Source: Anaerofilum hominis
Lineage (GTDB): Bacteria; Bacillota; Clostridia; Oscillospirales; Ruminococcaceae
NCBI RefSeq assembly: GCF_014287275.1
Contig: NZ_JACONZ010000003.1
Span: 372,001 to 436,000, forward strand
Length of the DNA stretch: 64,000 nt
Direction: 5' to 3'
Positions 51,621 to 60,529 of this stretch are shown here, one piece after another (within the stretch, counting starts at the first letter, position 1; every line of letters begins with the position of its first letter). Position numbers and translations under genes: made by a program. Under the pieces are notes generated by a model, which made no database searches, had not been told where the DNA came from, and saw nothing but the letters and a program-made list of their open reading frames with translations.

Positions 51621-52442
51621 GTTGCTTTTCTGAAAGACGCCCCAGCCGCGCCGGCGGCCCCTGCGCCCTACAGGCGGGCAGCAAAAAACGGAGGTAACCC
51701 CGCGCGCCCACCGCCGTGTCTCTGTCGAAAAGTCATGACCTCCGCTGCAAAAAATATACAGCGCTGGTACTTTAATCGACGTGCAGCGGCGTTTCCAAAA
51801 GCGGCAGTATCTCAAAATCAAGAGCGGCAAGGGGAGGATTTGGCGGCAAGGCGGGAGAAAAAACTCTTGCCACAAAAATTGGGCCCCGCACTCAAAAGGC
51901 GCGCTGCGCTGCCGGAGCGGCACAGGGAAAATTTTCTGATCTGATTTTTTGGAGGGGGAAATAGTTCCAGATCGAATGCGGAGCCGCCGGGGTCTCCGCC
52001 GACACTGGTCGCCGCGTTAAAATACATTTGTGCGATCGGAGGGGTTACAAAGGACAAATTTTCAAGAAAGTAAAGAGAAAATTTTCCAAAATATAACTCT
52101 TTGGGTTATTTAAGACTCCTTATTCCTGTTTGGATTTTTTGCTTTCTTGTATACTCATTTCATGAGATGTTTTTAGAGTTTTGAGCTGTTTTTTAGCAGC
52201 CATGTGGTCTTTCCCTGGGCCGCGGCGGGTAGAAATAAGTCGTTTTCTTCGGTCATCCGCCTGGCTGCCGCGCAGGCGGCGAGGGCGGACCATGGAGATA
52301 AATTTGTTTTTTACGCGCATCCGGCCGCTTTTGGGGACGGGCGCAATTCTTTGGACCGGCCCTGGGCAAGGGGCGCCCGGACGGCCGTTTTTTATGGCTT
52401 TGCACAGTAGAGCTATAACGAATTTGTTTTAAGGTGAGGGGC
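51621..52442. other. Gene-free stretch, partly AT-rich, with repeat copy C
   Basis: GC-rich to about 51950, then AT-rich (about 52000-52200), then the dispersed repeat (52254-52291). The base shift suggests a junction of differently derived DNA. No gene is supported. Confidence 0.45.
52254..52291 (+). repeat. Dispersed GC-rich hairpin repeat, copy C
   Basis: CCGCCTGG, TGCCGCGCA, GGCGGCGA and GGGCGG form a hairpin and match copy A (516-553). An AT-rich tail with a T-run follows. Confidence 0.6.
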
Positions 52443-52766
52443 TTGGACAATAAAAAGGTGGGCGGGCGCATCCGGCATGCGCGCAGGGCTGCGGGGCTGA
52501 CACAAGAACAGTTGGCGGAGAAGACGGGGGTGACCCAGACCACCATCTCCGCCATTGAGCGCGGGGTCCGCACACCGAGCCTTGCTCTTTTTGTGGATAT
52601 CGTAAACGCGGTGGGGGCGACGGCGAACGAGCCTCTCAGCGACGTGGTCACCACGAAAACATTTTCAAACGCAGAAATCGCAAAGCTGAGCGAGATGCTG
52701 AAAGACCGGTCGTCGGAGGAGTCCCAAAAAATCTTCGCGGTCATAAAGGCGCTGCTGGAGCCGTGA
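52443..52766 (+). CDS. XRE family helix-turn-helix regulator
   Basis: The 107-residue protein has a standard HTH_3 domain (IRHARRAAGLTQEQLAEKTGVTQTTISAIERGVRTPSL) and a short charged C-terminal helix. The start at TTG 52443 follows AAGGTGAGG; the GTG at 52434 has no ribosome site of its own. It heads a group of accessory-looking genes (AbrB type, frameshifted gene). Confidence 0.85.
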   Translation: MDNKKVGGRIRHARRAAGLTQEQLAEKTGVTQTTISAIERGVRTPSLALFVDIVNAVGATANEPLSDVVTTKTFSNAEIAKLSEMLKDRSSEESQKIFAVIKALLEP

Positions 52767-52835
52767 GGCCTGGAGGAAAGGGCGTAAACTGCCGTTTTGG
52801 GTAAGGCGATTCTGCCGGGGAGGCGCTTATTTAAA

Positions 52836-53087
52836 ATGGAAATCAGTGTGTTGCGGACCATGGACAGCGCGGGGCGCATCGTTGTGCCCAAAAAGCTGCG
52901 CGTCCAGAACGGCCTTGAGGCGGGCGCCCCGGTGCTGATCTACCAGCTGGGCCCGGGGCAGCTGGGCCTGTGCCGGGCAGGGCGGGAGTGCGTGCTCTGC
53001 GGCTCGCCGGAGATCCTGGACGAAGAGCTGCCGGTCTGCACCGGCTGCGCCAAAAAGGTGGCGGCCCGGCTTGGGGCGCGCCCATGA
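52836..53087 (+). CDS. AbrB/SpoVT-domain protein with C-terminal zinc ribbon
   Basis: The 83-residue protein has an AbrB swapped-hairpin DNA-binding domain (MDSAGRIVVPKKLRVQNGLEAGAPV) followed by CVLCGSPE and CTGCAKKV, a Cys4 zinc-ribbon pair. The start at ATG 52836 is 13 bases from GGAGG, so initiation may be weak. The stop overlaps the next start by 4 bases. Confidence 0.75.
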   Translation: MEISVLRTMDSAGRIVVPKKLRVQNGLEAGAPVLIYQLGPGQLGLCRAGRECVLCGSPEILDEELPVCTGCAKKVAARLGARP

Positions 53088-53853
53088 CCGGCGGGAAGAT
53101 CGGCATTGAGATCGACGAGGCGGTTTGGGGCGCGCTGCAGGGATATACAATGCCCATGGAGTCGGTCTATTATCTGTCCTGCGCCTCTGACGAGGGGTAC
53201 GCCGTCCCGGCATCCTACCGCAGCGACCCATGGCGGCTGCTCTCCGAGCGGGCGCTTGCCTGCGGGCGCAGGCACGGGGACGTCCTCTATTTTTCCTGCG
53301 AGACCCATGACAGTATGCCGGTGGAGTACGAGCTTTGCCTGTGGAGAACGCAGCGCGCCTGGGACCCCCGCATGGAGGCCGCGCTGGAGGCGCAGCTGGA
53401 AAGCTGCTGCCTTTACGGCATGGTGGAGTGCCCGGCCTATTTCGGCCCTTATCCCGCGCCGCAGTGGACGCCGCAGGGCGGGGCGGACCGGACCGGGCGC
53501 TGTCACTGGAAAACGGCATCTTTTGGGTGGAGCACGGCGGCCAGCGCTATCTGGCCGTCTGCGAGCCCATCTATGACGCCGAATTGTCCGACGCGGCAAA
53601 AGCGGAGGGGCGGGTGGTGCGGGATTTTATCTTTTTTGACCCCGCGGCCTGTGCGATCCCCCTTTTTGAAAGCGCCTGGAACTACCCGGGGATGGCAGCC
53701 CTGGTCAAAAGCGAGGACGCCCTGCTCCGGGCGCTGTGGAAGCGCTTTCCCGGCTATCTGCGCGCGCGGGGAGCCGCGCCCGCCTGTGTGCCGGCGGCCC
53801 CTGGCCCGGGCGAAACTGATTTTTTGCGCGAGCCGGTTTTTCCCGGCCCCTGA
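53084..53853 (+). pseudogene. Hypothetical gene broken by a 5-bp duplication
   Basis: The frame from ATG 53084 runs to about residue 134 and then would leave its family-like sequence. A second frame continues from DRALSLENGIFWVEHGG to a stop at 53853. The switch lies at GGACCGGACC (53485-53494); removing one GGACC joins both halves into a single protein of about 254 residues. Start and upstream stop overlap (ATGA), implying coupling to the AbrB-type gene. No family was recognised. It may be a real mutation, a phase-variable site or an assembly error. Confidence 0.75.
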
Positions 53854-54264
53854 CGGCCCGGCTGCGGGGGAAAAGCCGGGCCTGTCCGCGCAGGACAAGC
53901 AAAAGCTGCAGGGGGCGGCTGCAGAAGCCGCTCTCAGCCGGCGTTTCCCCGCAAAAACAGAATAAAACGCCAGGGCGGACAGGTGGACTGTCCGCCCTTT
54001 TCGCTTTTTCAGGGGAAGCGCAGCGTTTATTGTCTTCACACCCGGAATGAGGCGGACACCGCCGAAGAAGGCAAAGCGCCGGGCCGGGACCCGGAGGATG
54101 GGCCGAAGCGCGGGCCGCGGCCCGGCGGGACTTCTTTTGTGAAAATGGTCAAAAAGCAGGAGAGATACTGATGCAAAAAAGAATTTTTTTGACTTTAACT
54201 GTTTTTTCTGGTCGAAAATGGTAAAATGGGTCATGAGCATTACTAAAAAGAGGGAGGCAAAGAT
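53854..54264. other. Spacer before the 461-residue orphan
   Basis: Contains the terminator at 53973-54001. AT-rich from about 54160; no promoter with good spacing was found. Confidence 0.4.
53973..54001 (+). terminator. Terminator after the frameshifted gene
   Basis: GGGCGGACAG-GTGGA-CTGTCCGCCC (53973-53997) followed by TTTT. Confidence 0.85.
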
Positions 54265-55650
54265 ATGGCGATCGGCGAAACAGAACGCAGTCTGATGCGG
54301 GGGGCGCTCAAAGAGGGGATCGGGGCGCTGGCAAAGCTGGTGCCCGGGCCACCGATCGTGACGAACAGCGCCGTCCAGGGCAAGCTGCTGGAGGTGCTTT
54401 GCGGGGCCTTGGGGCTGAGCGAAAAAACGGTCAGCCAGACGGAAAAGTTTCAAAAAATGCTGGACGAGACGGAAGCGCGCCTTCAAGCTGAGCTGAAGCT
54501 TGAGGTGATCAAGCTGGACAGCATTATGGAAAAGCTGTCTGCAATGGAAGCACAGAAGCAGGTGGACAGCGTTGAAAATATGCTGAGCCCCAGTTTTGTC
54601 AACAGCCTTTACCTGGGCATCTGCGAGTTGAAGGAAAAACAAAAAGCCCCGGACTATGATGAGGAAAAAGAGATCAGGGGCATGGTGATCTCGATGGAGA
54701 AAAAGGCGAACGGCGTCGCCTTTACCGATCAGGTGGACCGTTTGAGCAACTTGCTCTGCAAGGCTACTTCCGGCCCGCGCAGCGACCTGTTCAACAGCTA
54801 TCAGGAGAGGGTCAAGCAAATAGGAAATTACGATTGGGTGCGCGAGACTTACGAAGAGCAGCGGGACTTTGAAAACTTTTGGTTTTCCATCTATTATAAG
54901 GCCTCGATGGTCGCCCATATTTACCTGGAACTGAAGGCTGCATATGCAGAGGACCGTTCCGGCTATTCGTTCACCAAAGGAGTGATCAGGGGGCAGCGGG
55001 AAAACCTGCACAAGGCGGACCAACGGGTGGAGAAGATGATGCAAAGCTGCGCCGCCGCCTATCTGGGCGACGACGTCAACCAGCTGTGCGGCTATGTGTC
55101 GTATGCGGGCGAAAAGCTTGCGATCGCAGAGCAGATCTTTTTGACCGGCACCCGGACAACTGCCGCCAATACGATACGGCAGGAGCAGGTGGCCATTTCC
55201 GGCCCGCCGATGCGCGGCCGTCCCAGCGCAGTGAGAATGCTGCCCTGCCAGGACTACGTCGCAGAGGACATTGTTTCTGACTTGAGCGAAGCGGAACTGC
55301 AGCAGATCGCCAAGGTCCAGGGAAAACGGGGGGAAAACCTCTCCCTGCGGGACTTTTTCGCCAGAGGCGGCATCCGGCTGAGCGAGCGCTATCTGGTGCT
55401 GAACACCCCGGCGGGCGGGCAGCAGAAAATGCCCAGCCGCACCTCGTCCCAGCGCGGGGTCAACGGGGTGAACCGGCCGGTGAACCTGTGCTGGTTCAAA
55501 ATGGTGGACGTCACCAAGGCACCGGCAAACGGCAGCTATGCGGTGGAAGAAAAGCTGGTCGGCTTTTCTTCTTACTGCCCGGCCACCAAGCATTTGACGG
55601 GAGAAAAGATTTTTCAGGAGAACGTCACGGTCCTGCGCAAAAAGAGCTGA
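54265..55650 (+). CDS. Orphan 461-residue helical protein
   Basis: I do not recognise this family. Residues 1-60 contain a Gly/Pro-rich weakly hydrophobic part (GIGALAKLVPGPPIV). Residues about 60-130 form a long charged helix or coiled coil, 130-300 are mainly helical with aromatic residues, and the last 100 residues are more beta-like and end in a basic tail. No signal peptide or clear membrane helix is seen. The ATG follows GGGAGG. It has its own terminators on both sides. A toxin-like or phage-derived role is only a guess. Confidence 0.7.
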   Translation: MAIGETERSLMRGALKEGIGALAKLVPGPPIVTNSAVQGKLLEVLCGALGLSEKTVSQTEKFQKMLDETEARLQAELKLEVIKLDSIMEKLSAMEAQKQVDSVENMLSPSFVNSLYLGICELKEKQKAPDYDEEKEIRGMVISMEKKANGVAFTDQVDRLSNLLCKATSGPRSDLFNSYQERVKQIGNYDWVRETYEEQRDFENFWFSIYYKASMVAHIYLELKAAYAEDRSGYSFTKGVIRGQRENLHKADQRVEKMMQSCAAAYLGDDVNQLCGYVSYAGEKLAIAEQIFLTGTRTTAANTIRQEQVAISGPPMRGRPSAVRMLPCQDYVAEDIVSDLSEAELQQIAKVQGKRGENLSLRDFFARGGIRLSERYLVLNTPAGGQQKMPSRTSSQRGVNGVNRPVNLCWFKMVDVTKAPANGSYAVEEKLVGFSSYCPATKHLTGEKIFQENVTVLRKKS

Positions 55651-55704
55651 ACCCTGACGCTGCGGGTCAAGGCGGCGGGGAGCGCCGCACTGTTTTTGGA
55701 GAGG

Positions 55705-55735
55705 AAAGAGCCGCCTGCGGGCGGCTCTTTTTTTT
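55705..55735 (+). terminator. Terminator of the 461-residue orphan
   Basis: AAAGAGCCGCC (55705-55715) pairs with GGCGGCTCTTT, followed by a T-run. Confidence 0.9.
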
Positions 55736-55877
55736 GCCGCCGTCCCGGATCTTCCTGCCCGGCTTTGCCGCCGCCCTCGGCCTTGCAGCGGGCGCAATGC
55801 TGTTGACCGGCCCGGGCCCCGGCGCTGACCGGCCGGATATTTTTGTCACTTTGCCCTGCGCAAAGCGGGCGAAAAGA

Positions 55878-55925
55878 AGGCGCTTTCCCAGTGGCTGGAG
55901 CAGCCGGGAAAGCGCCTCGTTTTTG
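55878..55925 (-). terminator. Terminator of the ytvI-like gene, bidirectional
   Basis: AGGCGCTTTCCC (55878-55889) pairs with GGGAAAGCGCCT (55906-55917). T-rich flanks occur on both strands. Confidence 0.75.
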
Positions 55926-56110
55926 CATCGTACAGTTTGGTGCGGTTTGCGTCCGCGTCCGGCGGCCCCTTTTGGTGGGACGCCGGGAGGTCGGCAGGGA
56001 CGGGCCGCTGCGGGCCGTATCAGGACCGCGCAAAGATCGCGCGGGAGCGGGGCGCGCCGCGGGGAGACCGCCGCGTCGCTGTCTCGCTGTTTTCCCCCGC
56101 CGGGCGGGGT

Positions 56111-57235
56111 TCAGGCGCCGGGGGGCGGTGCGGCCGGGCCGTCCTGAGCGGCGGGGGCGGCTGCTGCCGAGGCGGCGGCGCGGTCCTCGCGGCGCAGCTG
56201 CATGAAGATGGTCAGGCCGATGGGCAGCGCGAACATGCCCCAGAAGCCGAACAGCTGCGCGCCGGCAAACATGCAGAGCAGAGTGGCCAGCGGGTAAAGG
56301 CCGATCTGCCTGCCCACCACCCGGGGCTCGAGCGCTTGGCGCACTACCGTGATGATGCCGTAGATGGCCAGCAGCCCGATGCCCTGGCCCACACTTCCCG
56401 AGAAGAGCTGATAGAGCGCCCAGGGGATGAGGATGGTGCCGGTGCCCAGCACCGGCAGGATATCCACCACGGCAGTGCCCAGAGCGATGAGGATGGCGTT
56501 TTTGATGCCCAGCAGCGAGAGGCCGATCGACAGTTCGACAAAGGTGAGCCCCAGCAGGATGGCGTAGGCGCGGGCGAATTTCAGCAGCGTATCCACGCCG
56601 TTCTGTTTGATGCGGAACAGCATGGTCTTGCCCCTGGGCGGAAGCAGGTTTGCCAGGAAACTGGCCACCTTGTAGTAGTCCACCACAAAAAAGAAGCTGG
56701 CCACGATCATGAGCAGGAATTTGACAAAAAAGGAGGGGATATGGCTGGCTGCGCCGGTGGTGACGGCGATAGCGGCGCTGGAAATGGCGCTCACGGCGCT
56801 GCCCAGCGCATCGGTGAGGCTTTGGCTCATGGTTTCCAGCGCGGCGATCAGCTGCGGGTCCAGACGGGCGAACAGGCCGCCCAGCCACTCTTCGATCTGG
56901 AAGATGGCGGGCTCGATAGTGGAGGAATAGAACTGGGGCAGCGCTTTCAGCGCATCGATGCCAGCGAGTACCAGCCGGGTGCCCAGCAGGGTCGTCAGGG
57001 TGACCAGCACCGCATAAAACAGGATCAGCATGACCACCGCCACCGGGCTGCGGCGCAGGTGCAGCCGTTCCGCCACCCGGTTGACCGGCGTCTTGAGCAG
57101 AAAAGCGATGAGAAAGGCCAGCACGAAAGGCATGAAAAAGGGCACCACGAACTTTAGGGTGCAGTAGGCGATGGCCACGATCAGGGTGTAATAAAAGAAT
57201 TTGATGAGAAAGGCGCGCATGCGCTCTACTTCCAA
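56111..57235 (-). CDS. AI-2E/PerM family transporter, YtvI-like
   Basis: The 374-residue protein has the 8-helix layout of the AI-2E exporter family with FVLAFLIAFLLKTPVNRVAERL near the start and VVDILPVLGTGTILIPWALYQLF and EPRVVGRQIGLYPLATL in the second half. In clostridia these are often annotated as the sporulation membrane protein YtvI; Na+/H+ exchange is reported for relatives. I start at TTG 57235, 6 bases after GGGAGGTG. Confidence 0.85.
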   Translation of the reverse strand: MEVERMRAFLIKFFYYTLIVAIAYCTLKFVVPFFMPFVLAFLIAFLLKTPVNRVAERLHLRRSPVAVVMLILFYAVLVTLTTLLGTRLVLAGIDALKALPQFYSSTIEPAIFQIEEWLGGLFARLDPQLIAALETMSQSLTDALGSAVSAISSAAIAVTTGAASHIPSFFVKFLLMIVASFFFVVDYYKVASFLANLLPPRGKTMLFRIKQNGVDTLLKFARAYAILLGLTFVELSIGLSLLGIKNAILIALGTAVVDILPVLGTGTILIPWALYQLFSGSVGQGIGLLAIYGIITVVRQALEPRVVGRQIGLYPLATLLCMFAGAQLFGFWGMFALPIGLTIFMQLRREDRAAASAAAAPAAQDGPAAPPPGA

Positions 57236-57622
57236 CAGAGGCACCTCCCAGAACTGTGTTGACATGAGACGATCGGCCACGGCCGCCGGATGCTCCCGGC
57301 GGCTTCCCCAAAAGCCGGCCGTCCGGCCGGTCCGGGGGGCTGCCGCCCCCCCAAAAAAGAGACTTGAGGCGGGCGCGCGGCGGCGGAGCTGAGGCGCGGA
57401 CCGGGTCTTCCCTTTATTTTACATATTTTATACCGCTTTTAAAAGGAAAAACAGGCCTGTACACAATAAATTTACTTTTGAGCGCCGCTGTGCCGCAGCA
57501 GGCGGTTTTACAGCGGGTTTACCTCCCCTTTACCGCCGGCCGGTGGCGGGTGCGGAGACGGCGGTGTTAAACTTTGGGTGGCCGTAGAGGTCCATAGACG
57601 CCGGGAACGAGGGGGAAGCGCT
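57236..57622. other. Gene-free divergent spacer
   Basis: About 390 bases with an AT-rich patch near 57410-57480 that probably carries a promoter; none could be fixed with confidence. Confidence 0.4.
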
Positions 57623-58375
57623 GTGATCAAAGGGATCTTGTTTGACAAGGACGGCACGCTGCTGGAGGCGGGACCACTGTGGGCACGGGCCACGCGGCGG
57701 GTGGCCCGCGCGCTGGCCGGGCCCCGGAGCGCCCCGGACGTTTTGCGGGCGCTGGAGCGCGCGGCAGGCGCAGAGGGGGACCGGATCATGCCGGACAGCC
57801 CGCTGGCGGCAGGGACGCTGGAACAGACGGCGCGCGCTATGGCGGCGGCGCCGGGCATGACGCGGACCGGCCCTCTGGCGATTTTTTGCCGCAGGGTGGA
57901 GACGCTCTATGCGGATGCGCTTGCCGCGCCCGACGCGCAGATCCTGCCCACCGGCGACCTGAAAACCCTGTTTGAAAGCCTGCGCGCCCAGGGAATGGCC
58001 GTGGGGCTTGCCACCAATGATACGCGCAGGAACGCCGCCTTTTGCCTGAAAAAACTGGGGGTGGAGGGGTATTTTGGCTATCTGGGAGCGGCGGACACGG
58101 GGTGTCGGCCCAAGCCCGCGCCCGACCTGCTGTGGGCATTTTGCAGACTGTATGGCCTGCGCCCCGCCGAGGTCTGCATGGTGGGAGACGCGCCCGGGGA
58201 CGCGGCCTTTGCCCATGCGGCGGGCGCGCTGGCAGTGGGCGTCGGCTTTGGCACCACCCCCGTACAGGTGCTGAACGCCTGCGCCGATCTGGTGGTGGAC
58301 AGCCTGGACCCGCTGGGCCGCCCGGAGTTTTGGAGAACAGCGGCAAAGCGCCGCTGGGGGCAAGCGAGCGCCTGA
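57623..58375 (+). CDS. HAD family phosphatase
   Basis: The 250-residue protein has HAD motif I FDKDGTLL (Asp nucleophile), motif II LATND, a Lys near RPKPAPD and motif IV MVGDAPGD. The cap domain is helical (C1), as in phosphoglycolate- or sugar-phosphate phosphatases. The start is GTG 57623, 7 bases after GGGGGA. The substrate is unknown. Confidence 0.85.
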   Translation: MIKGILFDKDGTLLEAGPLWARATRRVARALAGPRSAPDVLRALERAAGAEGDRIMPDSPLAAGTLEQTARAMAAAPGMTRTGPLAIFCRRVETLYADALAAPDAQILPTGDLKTLFESLRAQGMAVGLATNDTRRNAAFCLKKLGVEGYFGYLGAADTGCRPKPAPDLLWAFCRLYGLRPAEVCMVGDAPGDAAFAHAAGALAVGVGFGTTPVQVLNACADLVVDSLDPLGRPEFWRTAAKRRWGQASA

Positions 58376-58457
58376 GAGGCCGCCGGCGCCAAAGCGGCGG
58401 CGCGCACCGCTGTCTGCCTGAGAAATTTTTTTGAGGGCCCTGCAAGAGGACTTTTTC

Positions 58458-58512
58458 TTGACAACCGGGGAGCGGGATGGTAGGATGGACTTAAGTTAGT
58501 TAGAACTAACTT
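58458..58512 (+). promoter_or_regulatory. Promoter and 20-bp palindromic operator without an adjacent gene
   Basis: TTGACA (58458-58463), a 17-base spacer and TAGGAT (58481-58486). AAGTTAGTTAGAACTAACTT (58493-58512) is a perfect palindrome at the start site. The nearest possible gene is 350 bases away. Confidence 0.8.
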
Positions 58513-58651
58513 TGGGGTTTGTCCATTTCTCCGCGCGCGATGCGGGGACGCGGGCGACGGGGCGTCCGGCCATGGCGTCCCTCATTCCGGGCGGGCGCGC
58601 CATTCCGCCGGGGATGCCCCTGCGGCGCGGGAGAATCCCTGCCGCACCGCT

Positions 58652-58689
58652 AAAAAATGCCGCGGCCGGAGAGGTTCTCCGGCCGCGGC
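58652..58689 (-). terminator. Minus-strand terminator
   Basis: A perfect 13-bp GC stem (58659-58671 with 58677-58689). On the minus strand it is followed by TTTTTT. No minus-strand gene is evident upstream of it. Confidence 0.65.
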
Positions 58690-58864
58690 CCTCCCGAAAT
58701 CATCGGAGGCCGCCGTGGGCGCGGCCCCGGTTTTACCAGGGCCGGCTGCGCGCAGAGAGGGGCGCTGGCCCCGTGCGGCGGCCGGACAAGACGATAACAA
58801 GCGGGCGTTTTCAGTGGGGCAGGCCGCGGGGCGGCCCCGCTGCGGACGCCGGAAAGGACGGCGG

Positions 58865-58972
58865 ATGACGACTGCACTGTTTTGCGCCGCGGGCGCCCTG
58901 GCCCTGAGCGGTCTGGTAAAAAAGGAGTGCCGCAGGTGGGAGCGCCGCCTGTGCGCCGGCAAAGACCGCTGA
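58865..58972 (+). CDS. Possible 35-residue small membrane protein
   Basis: The ATG lies 6 bases after AAGGA. The product starts with a hydrophobic stretch (ALFCAAGALALSGLV) and ends in a basic, Cys-containing tail. It may be the product of the promoter at 58458. Its short length makes it uncertain. Confidence 0.35.
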   Translation: MTTALFCAAGALALSGLVKKECRRWERRLCAGKDR

Positions 58973-59119
58973 GCAGCCGCAGGCCCGGGAAAGGCCCTTT
59001 CGGGGCGCGGGGCTGACCTGGGACGCTTTTGCGCGCGGGGGACAAGCGCCCGCCGCCAAAGGCGCGAACCGCTGGCAGGTCTTCCCAAGAAAAAATAAAA
59101 AAATTTTTGTCCCGGACGG

Positions 59120-59148
59120 TTGTACTTTTGCCGGAGCTGTGATATACT
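59120..59148 (+). promoter_or_regulatory. Cold-shock gene promoter
   Basis: TTGTAC (59120-59125), a 17-base spacer and TATACT (59143-59148). A leader of about 120 bases follows, as is usual for csp genes, whose 5' leaders act in temperature control. Confidence 0.8.
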
Positions 59149-59276
59149 TAGTCTTGTATTCTGATAGTACCAATTGACGCCACATGCTGGGTAAGTCGTT
59201 GTTCTACTGATGATTTACACTGTATGCGGCTTTTATTTTGTACGACAGAAGCGAAAAAATTTTTGGAGGCACTACT

Positions 59277-59489
59277 ATGCATACCGGTACTGTGAAATGG
59301 TTCAATGAGCAGAAGGGCTTTGGCTTCGTCTCTGACGACGACGGCAGCGGCGACGTGTTTGTCCACTTCTCCGCCATCGTGGCCGAGGGCTTCAAGACTC
59401 TGGCCGAGGGCCAGAAGGTCAGTTTCGACGTGGAGCCGGACCCGAAGAACAGCAGCAAAATGCGCGCTGTCAATGTGACCGCGATCTAA
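59277..59489 (+). CDS. Cold-shock protein (CspA/CspB family)
   Basis: The 70-residue cold-shock domain has the full RNP motifs KGFGFV and VFVHF and starts HTGTVKWFN. It binds single-stranded RNA/DNA and melts secondary structure. The ATG at 59277 follows GGAGG by 8 bases. It is monocistronic with a long leader and a terminator. Confidence 0.95.
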   Translation: MHTGTVKWFNEQKGFGFVSDDDGSGDVFVHFSAIVAEGFKTLAEGQKVSFDVEPDPKNSSKMRAVNVTAI

Positions 59490-59503
59490 TAGACACGGCA
59501 GAT

Positions 59504-59537
59504 AAAACGCCTTCCCCTTGCGGGAGGGCGTTTTTTT
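59504..59537 (+). terminator. Cold-shock gene terminator
   Basis: An AAAACGCC stem pairs with GGGCGTTTT (one G-U pair), followed by a T-run. Confidence 0.85.
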
Positions 59538-59713
59538 CATGAAAGACAAGGGTGCTGATCCGGGCGCGCCGGTGCCGTTTTTGGGGGGCTGCCGCAGAGG
59601 AGAAAAAGACGGGCCGGACGGCGGGGCCGGACCGCCGCCCGGAAAAGCGCAATATCGTACAAGACGCGGCGGGCGAAGCGCGGTAGAATGTCCACTGTCC
59701 GGGGGGTGAAACG

Positions 59714-60529
59714 ATGCAGAAAAAGCGGAGAGTGCGGTTTGACCCGGAGCTGGGCGTGGAAGCCTATTGCCTGGGGGGTACGGTGGAGACATTTCCCTTG
59801 CATTTTCACGATTATTATGTGGCGGGCATGATCGAGAGCGGCCGCAGGCGGATGTTGGGAAGCGGGTCCTGTGTGCTGGAACCGGGAGATATGATCCTGT
59901 TCAACCCCGGTGAAGCGCATGGCTGCGAACAGGTGGACGGGCCTTTCAGCTACCGGGCGCTGAACATTGGCGCGCAGACGATGCAGGAGGCCGCGCGGCA
60001 GATCACGGGCAGCGGCCTGCCGCCCCGGCTGGGGCCGCGGGTGACCCGCCGCAGCCCGCTTGCGCGGCAGCTGTGCGCGGTGCAGGAGCTGATCCTGCGC
60101 GGGGAACAGGGGCTGCGCAAGGAGGAGGCGTTCTGGCTCTTTTTGGGACGGCTTTTGAACGCGCATGCGCAGCCCGCCGGGCCGCGGGCCGCCGAGAGCC
60201 GCGGGGTGGCCGCCGCGGCCGCGTACCTGAAAGCCCACGCGCAGCAGCCGGTGACGCTGGACATGCTGGCCGGTGCGGCGGGAATGGAAAAGTACCGCCT
60301 GCTGCGTGCTTTTGCGCGCGAGCGGGGCATTTCGCCCTACCGCTATCTGGAAGCGCTGCGGGTAGCCCGCGCCCAGACGCTGCTGCAGCGGGGCATGCCG
60401 CCCGCGGAAGCGGCGCTGGAAGCGGGATTTGCCGACCAGAGTCATCTGTGCAACGCCTTTCGCCAGAGGACAGGCCTCACCCCCGGGGAATACCGCAAAG
60501 CGTTCGGAGAGGAAGAGCAAAATGGATGA
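59714..60529 (+). CDS. AraC family transcriptional regulator
   Basis: The 271-residue protein has an N-terminal cupin (FPLHFHDYYVAGMIESG, MILFNPGEAHG) and a C-terminal AraC domain with two helix-turn-helix units (VTLDMLAGAAGMEKYRLLRAFARERGISPYRYL and AALEAGFADQSHLCNAFRQRTGLTPGEYRK). It overlaps the DUF2000 gene. Such pairs often regulate the partner and adjacent genes. Confidence 0.92.
   Translation: MQKKRRVRFDPELGVEAYCLGGTVETFPLHFHDYYVAGMIESGRRRMLGSGSCVLEPGDMILFNPGEAHGCEQVDGPFSYRALNIGAQTMQEAARQITGSGLPPRLGPRVTRRSPLARQLCAVQELILRGEQGLRKEEAFWLFLGRLLNAHAQPAGPRAAESRGVAAAAAYLKAHAQQPVTLDMLAGAAGMEKYRLLRAFARERGISPYRYLEALRVARAQTLLQRGMPPAEAALEAGFADQSHLCNAFRQRTGLTPGEYRKAFGEEEQNG

Larger units (their letters stand above)
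55651..56110. other. Spacer between convergent genes
   Basis: Contains terminators at 55705-55735 and 55878-55925. No gene. Confidence 0.45.
58376..59119. other. Long spacer with promoter, operator and minus-strand terminator
   Basis: Holds a strong promoter/palindrome (58458-58512), a minus-strand terminator (58652-58689) and one small open frame (58865-58972). Confidence 0.5.

Noticed and set aside
52120..52203. Minus-strand frame for a 27-residue lysine-rich peptide
   Set aside because: Very short, in AT-rich DNA with a weak ribosome site; composition alone explains the lysines.
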